A DNA stretch of 64,000 nt from Pyxidicoccus parkwaysis (lineage in GTDB: Bacteria > Myxococcota > Myxococcia > Myxococcales > Myxococcaceae), in the NCBI RefSeq assembly GCF_017301735.1, contig NZ_CP071090.1:3338001-3402000 (forward strand). The letters run 5' to 3'. Under the pieces are notes generated by a model that worked only from the letters and a program-made list of their open reading frames with translations, was not told where the DNA came from and searched no databases. This document shows, in pieces, positions 8,286 through 38,091 of this stretch (its first letter is position 1; each line of letters starts with the position of its first letter). Made by a program: the position numbers and the translations under genes.

Positions 8286-11200
8286 CCAGGACGTGACGAC
8301 GGGCGTGGGCGGCAACGACATCGCAATCATCGGCATGGCCGGGCGCTTTCCGGGCGCGGCGGATGTGCGCGCCTTCTGGCGCAACCTGTGCGCGGGCGTG
8401 GAGTCCATCTCCCGCCTGAAGCCCGGGGAGCTGGAGGCCTCTCCCGTCGTCCCCGAGTCGGTGCGCCAGCATCCGGACTTCGTGCCCGCGGCGTCGGTGC
8501 TGGACGAGGGCGAGTCCTTCGATGCCGGCTTCTTCGACGTGCCGCCACGCGAGGCGAAGTGGATGGACCCGCAGCAGCGCGTCTTCCTGGAGTGCGCGTG
8601 GTCCGCGCTCGAGGATGCGGCGTATGACCCGGAGCGCTACGCGGGGAAGATCTCCCTCTACGCGGGCGCGGGGCCGTCGTTCCACACGCTGGCGCTGATG
8701 GGGCAGGGGACGCTGGACCCGGCGTCGCTCTTCGAGCTGCTCGGCACCACGGGCGAGAACCTGGCGACGAAGGCGTCCTTCAAGCTGAAGCTGCGCGGTG
8801 AGAGCCTCGCCGTCTACACCGCGTGCTCCACGGGCCTCGTGGCCGTCCACATGGCGTGCCAGAGCCTGCTGCTGCGCCAGTCCGACATGGCCATCGCCGG
8901 AGCGGTGCGCCTGTCGCTGCCGCAGCGCACGGGCTACCTCTACCAGGACGGGATGATTCTCTCCCCGGACGGACACTGCCGCGCCTTCGACGCGAAGGCC
9001 GCGGGCACGGTGCCGGGCAACGGCGTGACGGCGGTGGTGCTCAAGCCGCTGGAGGACGCGCTGCGCGACGGGGACCACGTGTACGCGGTCATCCGCGGCT
9101 CGGCGCTGAACAACGACGGTGGCCAGAAGATTGGCTACACGGCGCCGAGCGTCGAGGGACAGGCGGACGTCATCGGCGAGGCGCTGGCGTACGCGGGGCT
9201 GGAGGCGGGAGACATCGGCTACGTGGAGGCGCACGGCACCGGCACGGCGCTGGGCGACCCGATTGAAGTCGCGGCCCTCACGCGCGCGTACCGGCGGCAG
9301 ACGGACCGGAAGGGCTACTGCGGCCTCGGCTCGGTGAAGACGAACATCGGCCACCTCGACACGGCGGCGGGCCTGGCCGGACTCATGAAGGCGGCGCTCG
9401 CGCTGCACCATGAGGAGCTGCCCCCCAGCCTGAACTTCGAGCAGCCCAACCCGGCCATCGACTTCGCGAACAGTCCCTTCTTCATCGTGGGCGCTCGCAA
9501 GCCCTGGCCTCGGGGAGACGTGCCCCGGCGCGCGGGTGTCAGCTCGTTCGGCATTGGCGGCACCAACGCGCATGCGGTGCTGGAGGAGGCGCCGCTGCCT
9601 CCGCCGCCCGCGCCGAGCGCCCGGCCCACTCAGGTGGTGACGCTGTCCGCGCGCACTGCGGGAGCGCTGGATGCGGCAGCGAAGCAGCTCGCGGACTGGC
9701 TGGAGTCCGCGCCCGCCGACGTGGCGCTGGCGGATGTGGCCTTCACGCGCAACGCGGGACGCCGTGCCTTCGAGCACCGTCGCACCGTGGTCGCGAAGGA
9801 CCGTGCGGAATTGTTGGAACGGCTGCGCGCTCCGGGCAGGGCGCAGGTGCTGGAGGACGTGGCTGCGGCGCGCGAGCGGCGCGTGGCCTTCCTGCTGCCG
9901 GGGCAGGGCGCGCAGTCGGTGGGAATGGGGCGTGAGCTGTACCCGGCGGAGCCCGCGTTCCGCGAGGCGCTGGATGCGTGCCTGACGGGGCTGGGGCCCT
10001 CGCTCGAAGCGGCGGTGCGCGGCGTGCTGATGCCCGCGCCTGGAGCGGAGGCGGCCGCGCGCGAGACGCTGGCGGACCCACGCTTCGCGTTGCCGGCGCT
10101 GTTCTCCGTGGAGTACGCGCTGGCTCGGCTCTGGGAGTCGTATGGCGTGAAGCCGCACGCGCTGCTGGGGCACAGCTTCGGTGAGTACACGGCGGCGTGC
10201 CTCGCGGGGGTGATGCCGCTGGAGGACGCGCTGGCGCTGGTGACTGCTCGCGGGCGGCTGATGGCGCGGATGCCCTCGGGGAGCATGACGGCGGTGGGCG
10301 CGGCGGAGGAGGTGGTGCGCCCGCTGCTGTCGGGTGGGCTCTCGCTGGCCGCGGTGAACGGGCCGGAGCGGTGCGTGGTGTCCGGGCCCTCGGCGGAGGT
10401 GGAGGCGCTGGAGCGCGAGCTGACCGCGCGCGGAGTCGGGGTGCTGCGGCTTCCGGCGGGGCACGCATTCCACTCGGCGGACGTGGAGCCGCTGATGGAC
10501 GAATTGAAGCGCGTGGTGTCCGGCCTGCGCCTCTCCGCACCCCAGATGCCTTACGTGTCGAGCGTCACCGGCACGTGGATTCGCGCGGAGGAGGCGACAG
10601 ACCCGGCGTACTGGGCCCGGCAGATGCGCGCACCGGTGCGCTTCGGTGACGGCTTGGAGGCCCTGAAGGCCGACGGCTGCACCGTGTTCCTGGAGGTGGG
10701 GCCGGACCAGGCGCTCACCGCGTTGGCGAGGCTGGGACTGCGTGGGGGCTCGGGACGCGCGGTGGCTTCGCTGCCGCGCGCGGGGGCGAAGGCGTCCGAG
10801 CATGCGGCGCTGAACGAGGCGCTGGGCGCGCTATGGGAGCAGGGCCTGGAGGTGCGCTGGACGGACGTCTACGCGCACGAGCAGCGGCGGCGACTCTCGC
10901 TGCCGGCCTATCCCTTCCAGCGCCAGTCCTTCGCGGTGGAGGTGCCCGCATCCATTCCCGTGTCCGCCGTTGCCACCGAGCAGGCCATGGCACCCGTGCG
11001 GGACGCCGTCGCCGTGCCGCCTGTGGAGCTTCCGGCGGACAAGGCCGCGCCGCGCACGGACGTGGAGCGCAAGGTGCTGGAGATCTGGCGCGAGCGGTTG
11101 GGTCGCTCGGACTTCGGCGTCCACGATGACTTCCTGGAGCTGGGGGGCAACTCGCTGATGGCGGCGCAGATGCTCACGCGCCTGCGCGAGGCCTTCCCCG

Positions 11201-14200
11201 TGCAGCTCCCGCTGAGTGATTTGTTCGAGGCGCCGACGGTGGCCGGCGTGGCTGCGCGCATCCAGGCCCGGCTGGGAACGGGAGCGGAGCGCGAGGAAGC
11301 GGCGCTGCCGCCCCTGGTGCGCGTGCCTCGTGACGGTGTGCTGCCGATGTCGGTGGTGCAGGAGCGCGTCGTCGCGCTGGAGCATGCGCTGCCAGGCAAC
11401 CCGGCGCTGAACATGTCCATGGTGCTGCGGCTGCGCGGCACGCTGGACGTGGCGGTTCTGGAACGCAGCCTGGAGGCGATGACGCGGCGTCACGAGTCAC
11501 TGCGGACGTCGTACCCCCGGGTGGACGGGCGCACGGTGCTCCGCATCGCCCCGGAGCTGAAGCTGCCGCTGACGGTGGAGCCCGTCGCGGGGAGCACGTC
11601 GGAGGCGCGCGAGGCGGAGGCAAGCCGGCGGATTCATGACGAGACGGCGCGGCCGCTCGACATCGAGCGTGGGCCCGTGGTGCGCGCGCTGCTGTTGCGG
11701 CTGGCGCAGGACGAGCACCTGCTCGCCGTGACGGTGCACCACGTCGTCTGCGACACGTGGTCGCTGGTGGTGTTCGGACGGGAGCTGGGGGCGCTCTACG
11801 GCGCCTTCCAGCAGGGACGGCCGTCGCCGCTTCCCGAGCTGCCCGTGCAGTACACGGACTACGCGGCGTGGCAGCGCAAGGCGCTGGAAGTGGGCGCGTT
11901 CTCCTCGCAGATGGCGGCGTGGCGTGAGCGATTGGTATCGCTGCCGGAGCCGCTGGACCTGCCGGTGGACCGTCCGCGTGGAAACGGGCCCGCGCTGAGC
12001 GGTGTCCGCCGCAACGTGGGGTTCTCCCTGGCGACGACGCGCGCGGTACAGGCGCTGGCGCAGCGAGAGGGCATCACGCCGTTCATGGTGCTGCTGGCAT
12101 CGTGGAACGCGTTGCTGACGCGCTGGACGGGGCGCGAGGACCTGGTGGTGGGTACGCCCATCGGCAACCGGAGCCGTCCGGAGCTGGAGCCCGTCATCGG
12201 CTACGTGGCGCACGCGGTGCCGCTGCGTACGGACCTGTCTGGCGACCCGACGTTCCGCGAACTGCTCGGACGCGTGCGGGATGTGACGCTGGAGGCGTAC
12301 GCCCACCCGGACGTTCCCTACGAGTACCTGGTGCGCGAAATCGAGCCCAAGAAAGACACGGGCCGCGAGCGCGTGTTCGACACGCTGTTCATCCTGCACA
12401 CCCGCTTCGAGCCTCACCTGGACCTGCCGGGCCTGCGGATGAGTCTGGTGGACGTGCAGGATGGGCCGGTGCAGTTCGGCGCGGTGCTGTCGTCCCTCTC
12501 CGTGTCCATGGGCGAGGGCGAGGACGGCTTCTCCGGCACGCTCGACTACGCGGTGGAGCGCTTCGAGTCCGAGACGGTGGACCGGCTGCTCGCGCATTGG
12601 GATGCGCTGCTCACCGCGGCGGTGGCGGACCCGGACGTGCGACTCTCGGCGCTGCCGCTGGAGACTGAGGAAGCTCGCGCCGCCGGCATGATGGCGCGGG
12701 ATGCGGAGCCCTCTCCGGTGCCAGTGGTGTCGCAGTTGGATGCGCGGGCCGCGAAGGACCCCGGAGCCGTTGCGCTCATCGTGGGCGAGCGTCGTGTCAA
12801 CTGGGGCGAGCTGCGCGAGAAGGCACAGCGGCTCGCGGAGGTGCTCACCGCACGAGGCGTGGGCCCCGAGGTGCTGGTGGCCGTGTGCCTGGAGCCGTCC
12901 GTGGAGCGCGTCGCGGCGCTATGGGCGGTGCTGGAGGCTGGCGGCGCGTACGTGCTGCTGTCCGTGCCGCAGCTTCGCGAGCTTGCTTCGCTCGCACCGG
13001 AGGGTGGACCGCCGCCGCTGCTGCTCACCCATGAGCGCGTGCGGACGAGCGTGGCACTGGATGTCTCGCGCGTGCTGCACGTGGACACCTTGCTCTCGGC
13101 AGGGAAGGGCACCGGCGCGCTCGGACTGTCCCGTGCGTCGCTCCTGCCCCGAGGGGAGGCCGCTGGTTCCTTGGAGACGCTCTCGGAGTCGATGCTCCGT
13201 GCCTCTCGCGCGGAGTCACTCACGCGCAGCCGTCCTGCGAATGTGTTGGCGGAGACGATGGTATGCCTGGAGCCGCGAGTCGGTTCCTCGGGAGACCGGC
13301 TCCGCGCCATCCACACGCACCGCTCGGTGGCGGATGTGTTTCACCGCCTGGATGCGGAGGGGAACGTCTCGGAAGGCGCCTGGCTCGCGGCGGAGGAAAC
13401 CCATTCGCCAGGCTCGGAGTTGGAGCTGTTGTGGGCCCTGACGCGGGGCCTGCGTGTGGTGCTTCCGGAGGAACGTGCCCGCTTCAATCTGCTCGAGGCG
13501 GGTCAGGGGGCCGCGCGCCGGGGAATGGACTTCAGCCTGTCCTTCTTCGCCAACGACGAGGACTCTCTCGGAGGGCGCAAGTACCGGCTGCTGCTGGAGG
13601 CTGCGAAGTTCGCGGACGCGAATGGCTTCTCCGCCGTGTGGACGCCGGAGCGGCACTTCCACGCCTTCGGTGGCCTCTACCCGAGACCGGCGGTCGTGGG
13701 CGCGGGCGTGGCCACGGTGACCGAGCGCGTGGGCATTCGCGCCGGTAGCGTGGTGCTCCCGCTGCATGACCCCGTCCTCGTGGCCGAGGAGTGGGCCGTC
13801 ATCGACAACCTCTCCGAGGGACGCGTGGGCGTGTCGTTCGCCTCGGGCTGGCACGCCAACGACTTCGTCTTCGCACCGGACCGCTACGCGCGCCGCAAGG
13901 AGGTCATGCTCCGAGGCATCGAGGAGGTCCGCGCGCTGTGGCGGGGCGGCACGGTGCGGCGCCGCAATGGCGCGGGCGACGAGGTGGAATTGTCCCTCCG
14001 CCCGCGTCCCGTCCAGAAGGAGCTGCCCGTCTGGCTCACCGCGGCGGGAAGTCCGGAGACGTTCCGCCTCGCGGGCGAGCTGGGCGCGTACGTGCTCACC
14101 AACCTGATGGGCCAGAAGCTCGATGAGCTGGCCGGAAAGGTGGCGCTGTACCGCGAGGCCTGGCGTCAGCATGGCCACGCGGGCCGTGGGCACGTGAGCC

Positions 14201-17200
14201 TCATGATGCACACGTACCTGGGCGCGGACCCCGCGACGGTGCGAGCGCGTGTGCATCAGCCGTTGCTCAACTACTTCCGCAGCTCGGTGGACATCACCGC
14301 GGGCTTCATCGCCAGCCTGGGGCTGCAGATAGACCCGCGCTCACTGACGCCCGCGGATGTGGACGCGATGCTGGCGCACGGGGTGGAGCGCTACCTGGAG
14401 GATGGCGGCCTCTTCGGCACACCGGACTCCTGCGGCCCCATGGTGGAGCGGGTGCGCGGGCTGGATGTGGATGAGCTGGCCTGCCTCGTGGACTTCGGCG
14501 TGGAAGTGGAAGCGACGCTCGAAGGACTGCGGCACCTGGATGTGCTGCGCGGTCGCTACTCGCCGGAGCCTGCGGCGGCGGTGCCAGCCACCCTGCTGCA
14601 CGAGGGCCCCGACGCGGCTGAGACGTTGCTGTCGCTAGTCCGCGACGCGGGCATCACCCACCTGCATTGCACGGTGGCACAGGCCCGCGCGCTGTCGGAA
14701 TCGCTCCGCGTGACGGCGGATAGGGCATCCTCACAAGCGCCGTCGCCCGGTCTGCATCCGCGAACGGCGATGGAGGGTGTCGCGCCGGGCGATGCATCTT
14801 CGCAAACCCGGTTGCTTCACCGCATGCTCCTGGAGGGCTCGACGGCGGATGAGGCGGCAGCGTTGTCGAGCGCGTTGGCCACACATGTCGAGTGCCGTGA
14901 CGCCGTGCTCGGCACGTGGTCCGTGCCCGGTGGCGCAATCGCCGGCTCCTGGGAGGTCGTGGACGCGCGCGGCCGGCCGGTGCCACGGAATGTGGTGGGC
15001 GAGCTCGCGATGACGGGCGCGGGAGTCCCGCGCGGCTTCTGGAACGCTTCGGGCTCCGCTTCGCTCCGCATCGTCCAGGACACGCAGTCCGGGACGCGCA
15101 CGCTGCTGACGGGTCGCCGCGCCCGCCGCCGCATCGACGGCTCGCTGGAGTTGATGGCCGCCGTGCCCGCGCCGGCGCGCCGGCCGAAGCCGCCGAAGGT
15201 CGCGATGACGCCGGGGGCCTCGTCGAAGAAGCCGGAGGGCCCGCCGCCCATTCCGCGCGTCTCGCGAGACAAGCCGCTGCCGCTGTCCTTCGCGCAGCAG
15301 CGCCTCTGGTACATGGACCACCTGGAGCCGGGAAACGTGGCCTACAACAACGCCGTCGCGCTCACGATGAGCGGCGCGTTGGATGTGGCCTCGCTGGAGC
15401 GCGCCCTCAACGAGGTGGTGCGCCGGCACGAAATCCTCCGGACCACCTTCGCCATGGCGGACTCCGGCTCGGTGCAGGTCATCTCGCCGGCGCTGGAGGT
15501 ACCCATCGTCCTCTCCGTCGAGGAAGGCGCGAGCGAGGACGAGGTCTCCGCCTGGGCGAGAGATGAAGCCCGCCGCCCGTTCGACCTGAAGAACGGCCCG
15601 CTCATCCGCGCGGCGCTGCTGCGCGTCGGCGGCACCGAGCACGTGCTCTTGCTCGCGCTGCACCACATCGTCTCGGACGGCTGGTCCGCGGGCGTGATGA
15701 TGCACGAGCTCGCGGCGCTCTACGCGTCCTTCCAGGCAGGCCAGCCGTCGCCGCTGCCCGCGCTGTCCGTGCAGTACGCGGACTACTCCGTCTGGCAGCA
15801 GGAGTGGATGCGCGGCCCCGAATTGAAGGCCGAGCAGGACTGGTGGCGCGACGTGCTGGCAGACGTGCCGGTGCTGCGCCTGCCCACGGACCGGCCGCGC
15901 CCTCCGGTGCAGACGTACCCCGGCGCGCGGCTGTCCTTCGGCGTGCCCCGGAAGCTCGCCGATGCGCTGAACGCGGTGGGCCGGCGCGAGGGCGCCACGC
16001 CCTTCATGGTGCTGATGGCGGCATGGCAGGCCCTGCTGCACGCGTACTCCGGACAGGAGGACTTCGCGGTGGGCACGCCGGTGGCGGGCCGCAACCGGCC
16101 CGAAATCGAGCCGCTCATCGGCTGCTTCATCAACTCCATCGCCCTGCGCGCGGACCTGTCCGAGGACCCGACGTTCATCGACCTGCTGGGCCGCGTGCGG
16201 CGCTCGTCGCTGGGAGCCTTCGCGCACCAGGAGGTGCCGTTCGAGAAGCTGGTCGACGCGCTCCACGTTGCGCGAGACCTGAGCCACACGCCCATCTTCC
16301 AGACGATGCTCGTGCTGCACAACACGCCCGCGCCGGAGGTGAAGCTGGCGGGTGTGCACATCCGCAACCGGTTCGTCCACACGGCCGCGACCAAGCTGGA
16401 CCTCACGCTGGAGTTGGCGGAGTCGAAGGAAGGACTGACGGGCGGCATCGAGTACAACACCGACCTGTTCGACGCGGACACCATCGCCCGCTTGTCGGGG
16501 CACCTGCTCCGCCTGCTGGAGGCGGTGGCCGCATCGCCCGAGCAGCGCCTGTCCCGCCTCTCGCTGCTGTCCGAGGCGGAGAAGCAGCGGCTGCTCGTGG
16601 AGTGGAATCCGCCCGAGGCCCCCGAGCTCACCCAGGCCGACACCGTGCCCGCGCGCTTCGCGGCGCAGGTGGCTCGCACGCCGGACGCGGTGGCGGTGGA
16701 GGACGGTGCTCGGCGGCTCACGTACCGCGAGCTGGACGCGCTGTCCGCGCGGCTGGCGCGGCATCTGCGCGGACTGGGGATGGGGACGGATGCGGTGGTG
16801 GCGCTCGCGCTGGTGCAGCCCGCGGACGTGGTGACGGGCCTGCTCGGTGTCATGCGCGCGGGCGCGGCGGCGGTGGTGCTCGACGTGGACCATCCGGCGG
16901 AGCGGCTCTCCGGCATCCTCGAAGACACGCGGGCGCGCGTGGTCGTCTCGTCCGTGGCGTATGCCTTGAAGGTCCCCATGCGAGAGGGCACGGCGGTGGT
17001 GTCGCTGGACTCGCTGCCCGACGCGGCCGGGGGAATGAAGTCGGTGGGACGCGCGGAGACAGAGCTCCCCGCGCCCGAGGCACACCATGCCGCATGCATC
17101 GTCTACACCTCCGGCTCCACGGGCCGTCCGAGGGGCGTGGTGCTGGAGCACCGGCAACTCGTCTCCGCGACGCGAGCCCGGCGCGACGTGTACGGTCAGC

Positions 17201-19826
17201 CCGGTGTCGTGCTGTCGCTGGCGCCCTTCACCTTCGACGCTTCGCTGGCGGGCATGCTCTGGTCCCTCTTCGAGGGCGGCACGCTGTGCTACCCGGACCT
17301 GGAGGGACGCGAGGACCCGCGAAGGCTCGCGGAGTTGCTGGCGCGTGCGGGCGTCACGCACCTCATCTCGGTGCCGGCGCTCTACGGCCAGGTGCTCGCG
17401 GCGGCGCCGCCGGGAGGACTGTCCGGCCTGCGCGCGGTGAGCGTGGGCGGTGAGGCGTGCCCGCTGGAGCTCTCCCGTGCGCACCACGAGGCGCTGCCCA
17501 CGGTGGCGCTGTTCAACGAGTACGGCCCCACCGAGGCCACCATCTGGAGCACCGCGCACCGCGTGCGTCGGGACGAGCAAGGCAGTGTGCCCATCGGCCG
17601 CGCAGTGCCCGGGGCTCGCGTGTACCTGTTGGACTCGCGGCGCCAGTTGGTGCCCCCCGGTGCGCCGGGCGAGCTGTACGTCGGCGGCGAGGGCGTGGCG
17701 CGCGGCTACCTGAACCAGCCGGTGCTCACCGCCGAGCGCTTCATGGCGGACGCCTTCGACAGGCGCCCCGGCGCGAGGATGTACCGCACGGGCGACGTGG
17801 CGCGCTGGCGGGCGGACGGGACGCTGGAGTTCCTCGGCCGAGCGGACACGCAGGTGAAGGTGCGCGGCTTCCGCATCGAGCCGGGCGAGGTCGAAGCCGC
17901 GCTGCTCGCGAACCCCGCGGTGAAGGAGGCCGCGGTGGTGGCGAGGGAGGACGGCAAGGGGCCCAAGCGCCTCGTCGCTTACGTCGTCGCGATAGAAGGG
18001 AAGGCCGAGGCACTGACCGCCATGGAGCTGAAGGCGTGGCTGCACTCGCGCCTGCCGCCGTACATGGTGCCCGCCGCCTACGTGGCACTGCCCGCGCTGC
18101 CGCGCACGCGCCACGGCAAGGTGGACACGCGCGCGCTCCCCGCGCCGGAGTCCGGAAGCGCGGAGGCCCGTCGCACCACGGCCGTGGCCCCGCGCAACGA
18201 GGTGGAGGAGAAGCTCGTGGCCCTCTGGCGCGAGGTGCTCCACGTCGAGCGCATCGGCATCCACGATGACTTCTTCGAGCTGGGCGGAGACTCCATCCTC
18301 GGCTTGCAGATCATCACCCGCGCTCGCGCGGCGGGCATCGAGCTGTCCCCGAAGCAGCTCTTCCAGAACCCCACGGTGGCGAGGCTCGCCACCGTCGCGG
18401 GGACGCGGCTCGCCGTGCAGGCCGAGCAGGGCCCCGTGGTCGGCCCGGTGGCCCTCACGCCGATTCAGCGCTGGTTCTTCGAGCTGGGCCTGGAGGCGCC
18501 GCACCACTGGAACATGTCGCTGCTGTTCGACGTGAAGATGGCGTTGGAGCCGGCACTGCTGGAGCGGGCGCTGGCGCACCTGGTGGAGCACCACGACGCG
18601 CTCCGCCTGCGCTTCGCTCGCGCGGAGGACGGCTGGCATCAGGCCTCCGTCGCTCCGCGCGAGCCCGTGACACTGGAGCGCGTGGCGTCGTCCATCGCGC
18701 CAGGGAGCGTCTGGGCGGAGTCGCTCCAGCAGTCGTTGCGCCTGGACGCTCCGCTCCTGAAGGCGGCGCTGCTGGAGCAGGGCGCGGGTCGGCCGGCGAA
18801 GCTGATGCTGGCGGTACACCACCTCGTGGTGGACGCGGTGTCGTGGCGCATCCTGTTGGAGGACCTGGCGGCGGTGTACGCGCAGCTCGCGAAGGGCGCG
18901 CCGGTGCAATTGCCGCCGAAGACCACGTCCTTCCAGGCGTGGGCGCGCGGGCTGGAGTCACTGGCGCGCTCGGAGAAGCTGGCGGCCGAGCGCACGTGGT
19001 GGTTGGAGCGGCCATGGGGCGAGGCCGCGCGGCTGCCTCGGGACTTCTCAGACGGCGTCAACACCGAGGCCACCGCGCGCACGGTGCGCGTGTCGCTGGA
19101 CGTGGAGGAGACGAAGGCCCTGCTGCACGAAGTGCCGAAGGCCTGGCACACGCAGCCGCAGGACCCGCTGCTCACCGCGCTGGCACAGGCGCTCGCGGTG
19201 TGGACGGGACGGAGCGCGGCGCTGGTGGACGTGGAGGGCCACGGCCGTGAGGAAGTGCTCCCGGGCGTGGACGTGTCTCGCACGGTGGGCTGGTTCACGC
19301 GCTTCTTCCCTGCACTGGTGGACCTGCGAGGCGCGCAGTCTCCGGGCGAGGCGCTGCGCGCGGTGAAGGAGGGCCTGCGCGCCGTGCCGTCGCAGGGCAT
19401 GGGGTGGGGTCTGCTGCGCTACGTGGCTCGGGACGCGGAGCTGTCCGCGCTTCCGGCGGCGGAGGTCGGCTTCAACCACCTGGGACAGGTGGATGGTGCC
19501 GTGGGGGCGGGCTCGCCTTTCGCGCTGGCTTCGGAAGGAGAGGCGCTGCGGCAGCGGGCTCCGAGCTCACGCCGTCCGTACGCGCTGGACGTGTTGAGCG
19601 TCGTGCGTGACGGACAGCTCGAGGTGACGTGGACGTACAGCGAGGCGCTGCACCGTCGTGAGACGGTGGTGGCCGTGGCGGAGGACTTCCTCGCGCGGCT
19701 GAAGGCGCTGGTGGTGGCGTCGCGGGCGCCGGAGGCGGGTGGGCACTCGCCGTCCGACTTCCCGTTGGCGAAGGTGAAACAAGCGCAGCTCGACAAGCTG
19801 TCGGCCCGCTTCGGGAAGAAGACGCG

Positions 19827-19830
<4 letters not shown>
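8278..19830 (+). CDS. Hybrid PKS-NRPS: KS-AT-T-C-pseudoA(LLM)-C-A-T-E
   Basis: 3850 aa from the ATG at 8278, which overlaps the previous stop. KS (about 12-440): Cys183 in TACSTG, His319 in EAHGTGT, His359 in NIGHLD. AT (about 538-830): Ser633 in GHSFGE and HAFH at 729-732, the malonyl-CoA type. Carrier Ser959. C domain with HHVVCDTWS (1154-1162). Then a degenerate A domain (about 1480-2300) interrupted at 1750-2095 by a luciferase-like monooxygenase (WTPERHFHAFGGLYPRP). Next C (HHIVSDGWS, 2462-2470), A (TSGSTG about 2944), T (Ser3339 in GGDSI) and E (HHLVVDAVSW from 3514). There is no ketoreductase, so the added C2 unit leaves as a beta-keto intermediate unless oxidised. The second A pocket reads D-A-A-I-S-G-E-I-W, not assignable; the E domain should make that residue D. 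No carrier follows the LLM region. Confidence 0.93.
13525..14562 (+). other. Luciferase-like FMN monooxygenase domain nested in a dead A domain
   Basis: Residues about 1750-2095 of the hybrid protein form a complete bacterial-luciferase-fold (LLM) domain: FSLSFFAND at the start, WTPERHFH and YPRP, RVGIRAGSVVLPLHDP, ASGWHANDF, and a C-terminal VDFGVE/HLDVL segment. Sequence on both sides is A-domain-like but decayed. Upstream, the A2-like LEAGGAYVLL is present, while the place of the A3 P-loop reads VGSSGDRLRAIHTHRS and the FDxS motif is gone. Downstream, VVDARGRPVP, VVGELAMTGAGVPRGF and LLTGRRARRRIDG match A6-A8 without the YRTGD aspartate; A10 and a carrier are missing. So the insertion sits about where A4-A5 would be. 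From memory, MtaG and MelG of the myxothiazol/melithiazol lines also carry a monooxygenase inside an A domain, but with an active A domain. Confidence 0.8.
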
Positions 19831-37967
<18,137 letters not shown>

Positions 37968-38091
37968 GGCGTGGAGTCGTTGCGAATGCCAGGCGTCGGT
38001 GTCGGAATGGTCCTCGCCAGCCCGAGGCGGACCGAGCCCCCCTCTCGCGCCGCCACGGGTCGGCCAGTATGAAGAAGTCGAGGAGGAGAGC

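Noticed and set aside
14731-18909. 1392-codon minus-strand frame and similar long antisense frames across the NRPS genes
   Set aside because: High GC removes stops from shadow frames; composition (Arg, His, Gln, Ala) is that of antisense, and there are no domains.
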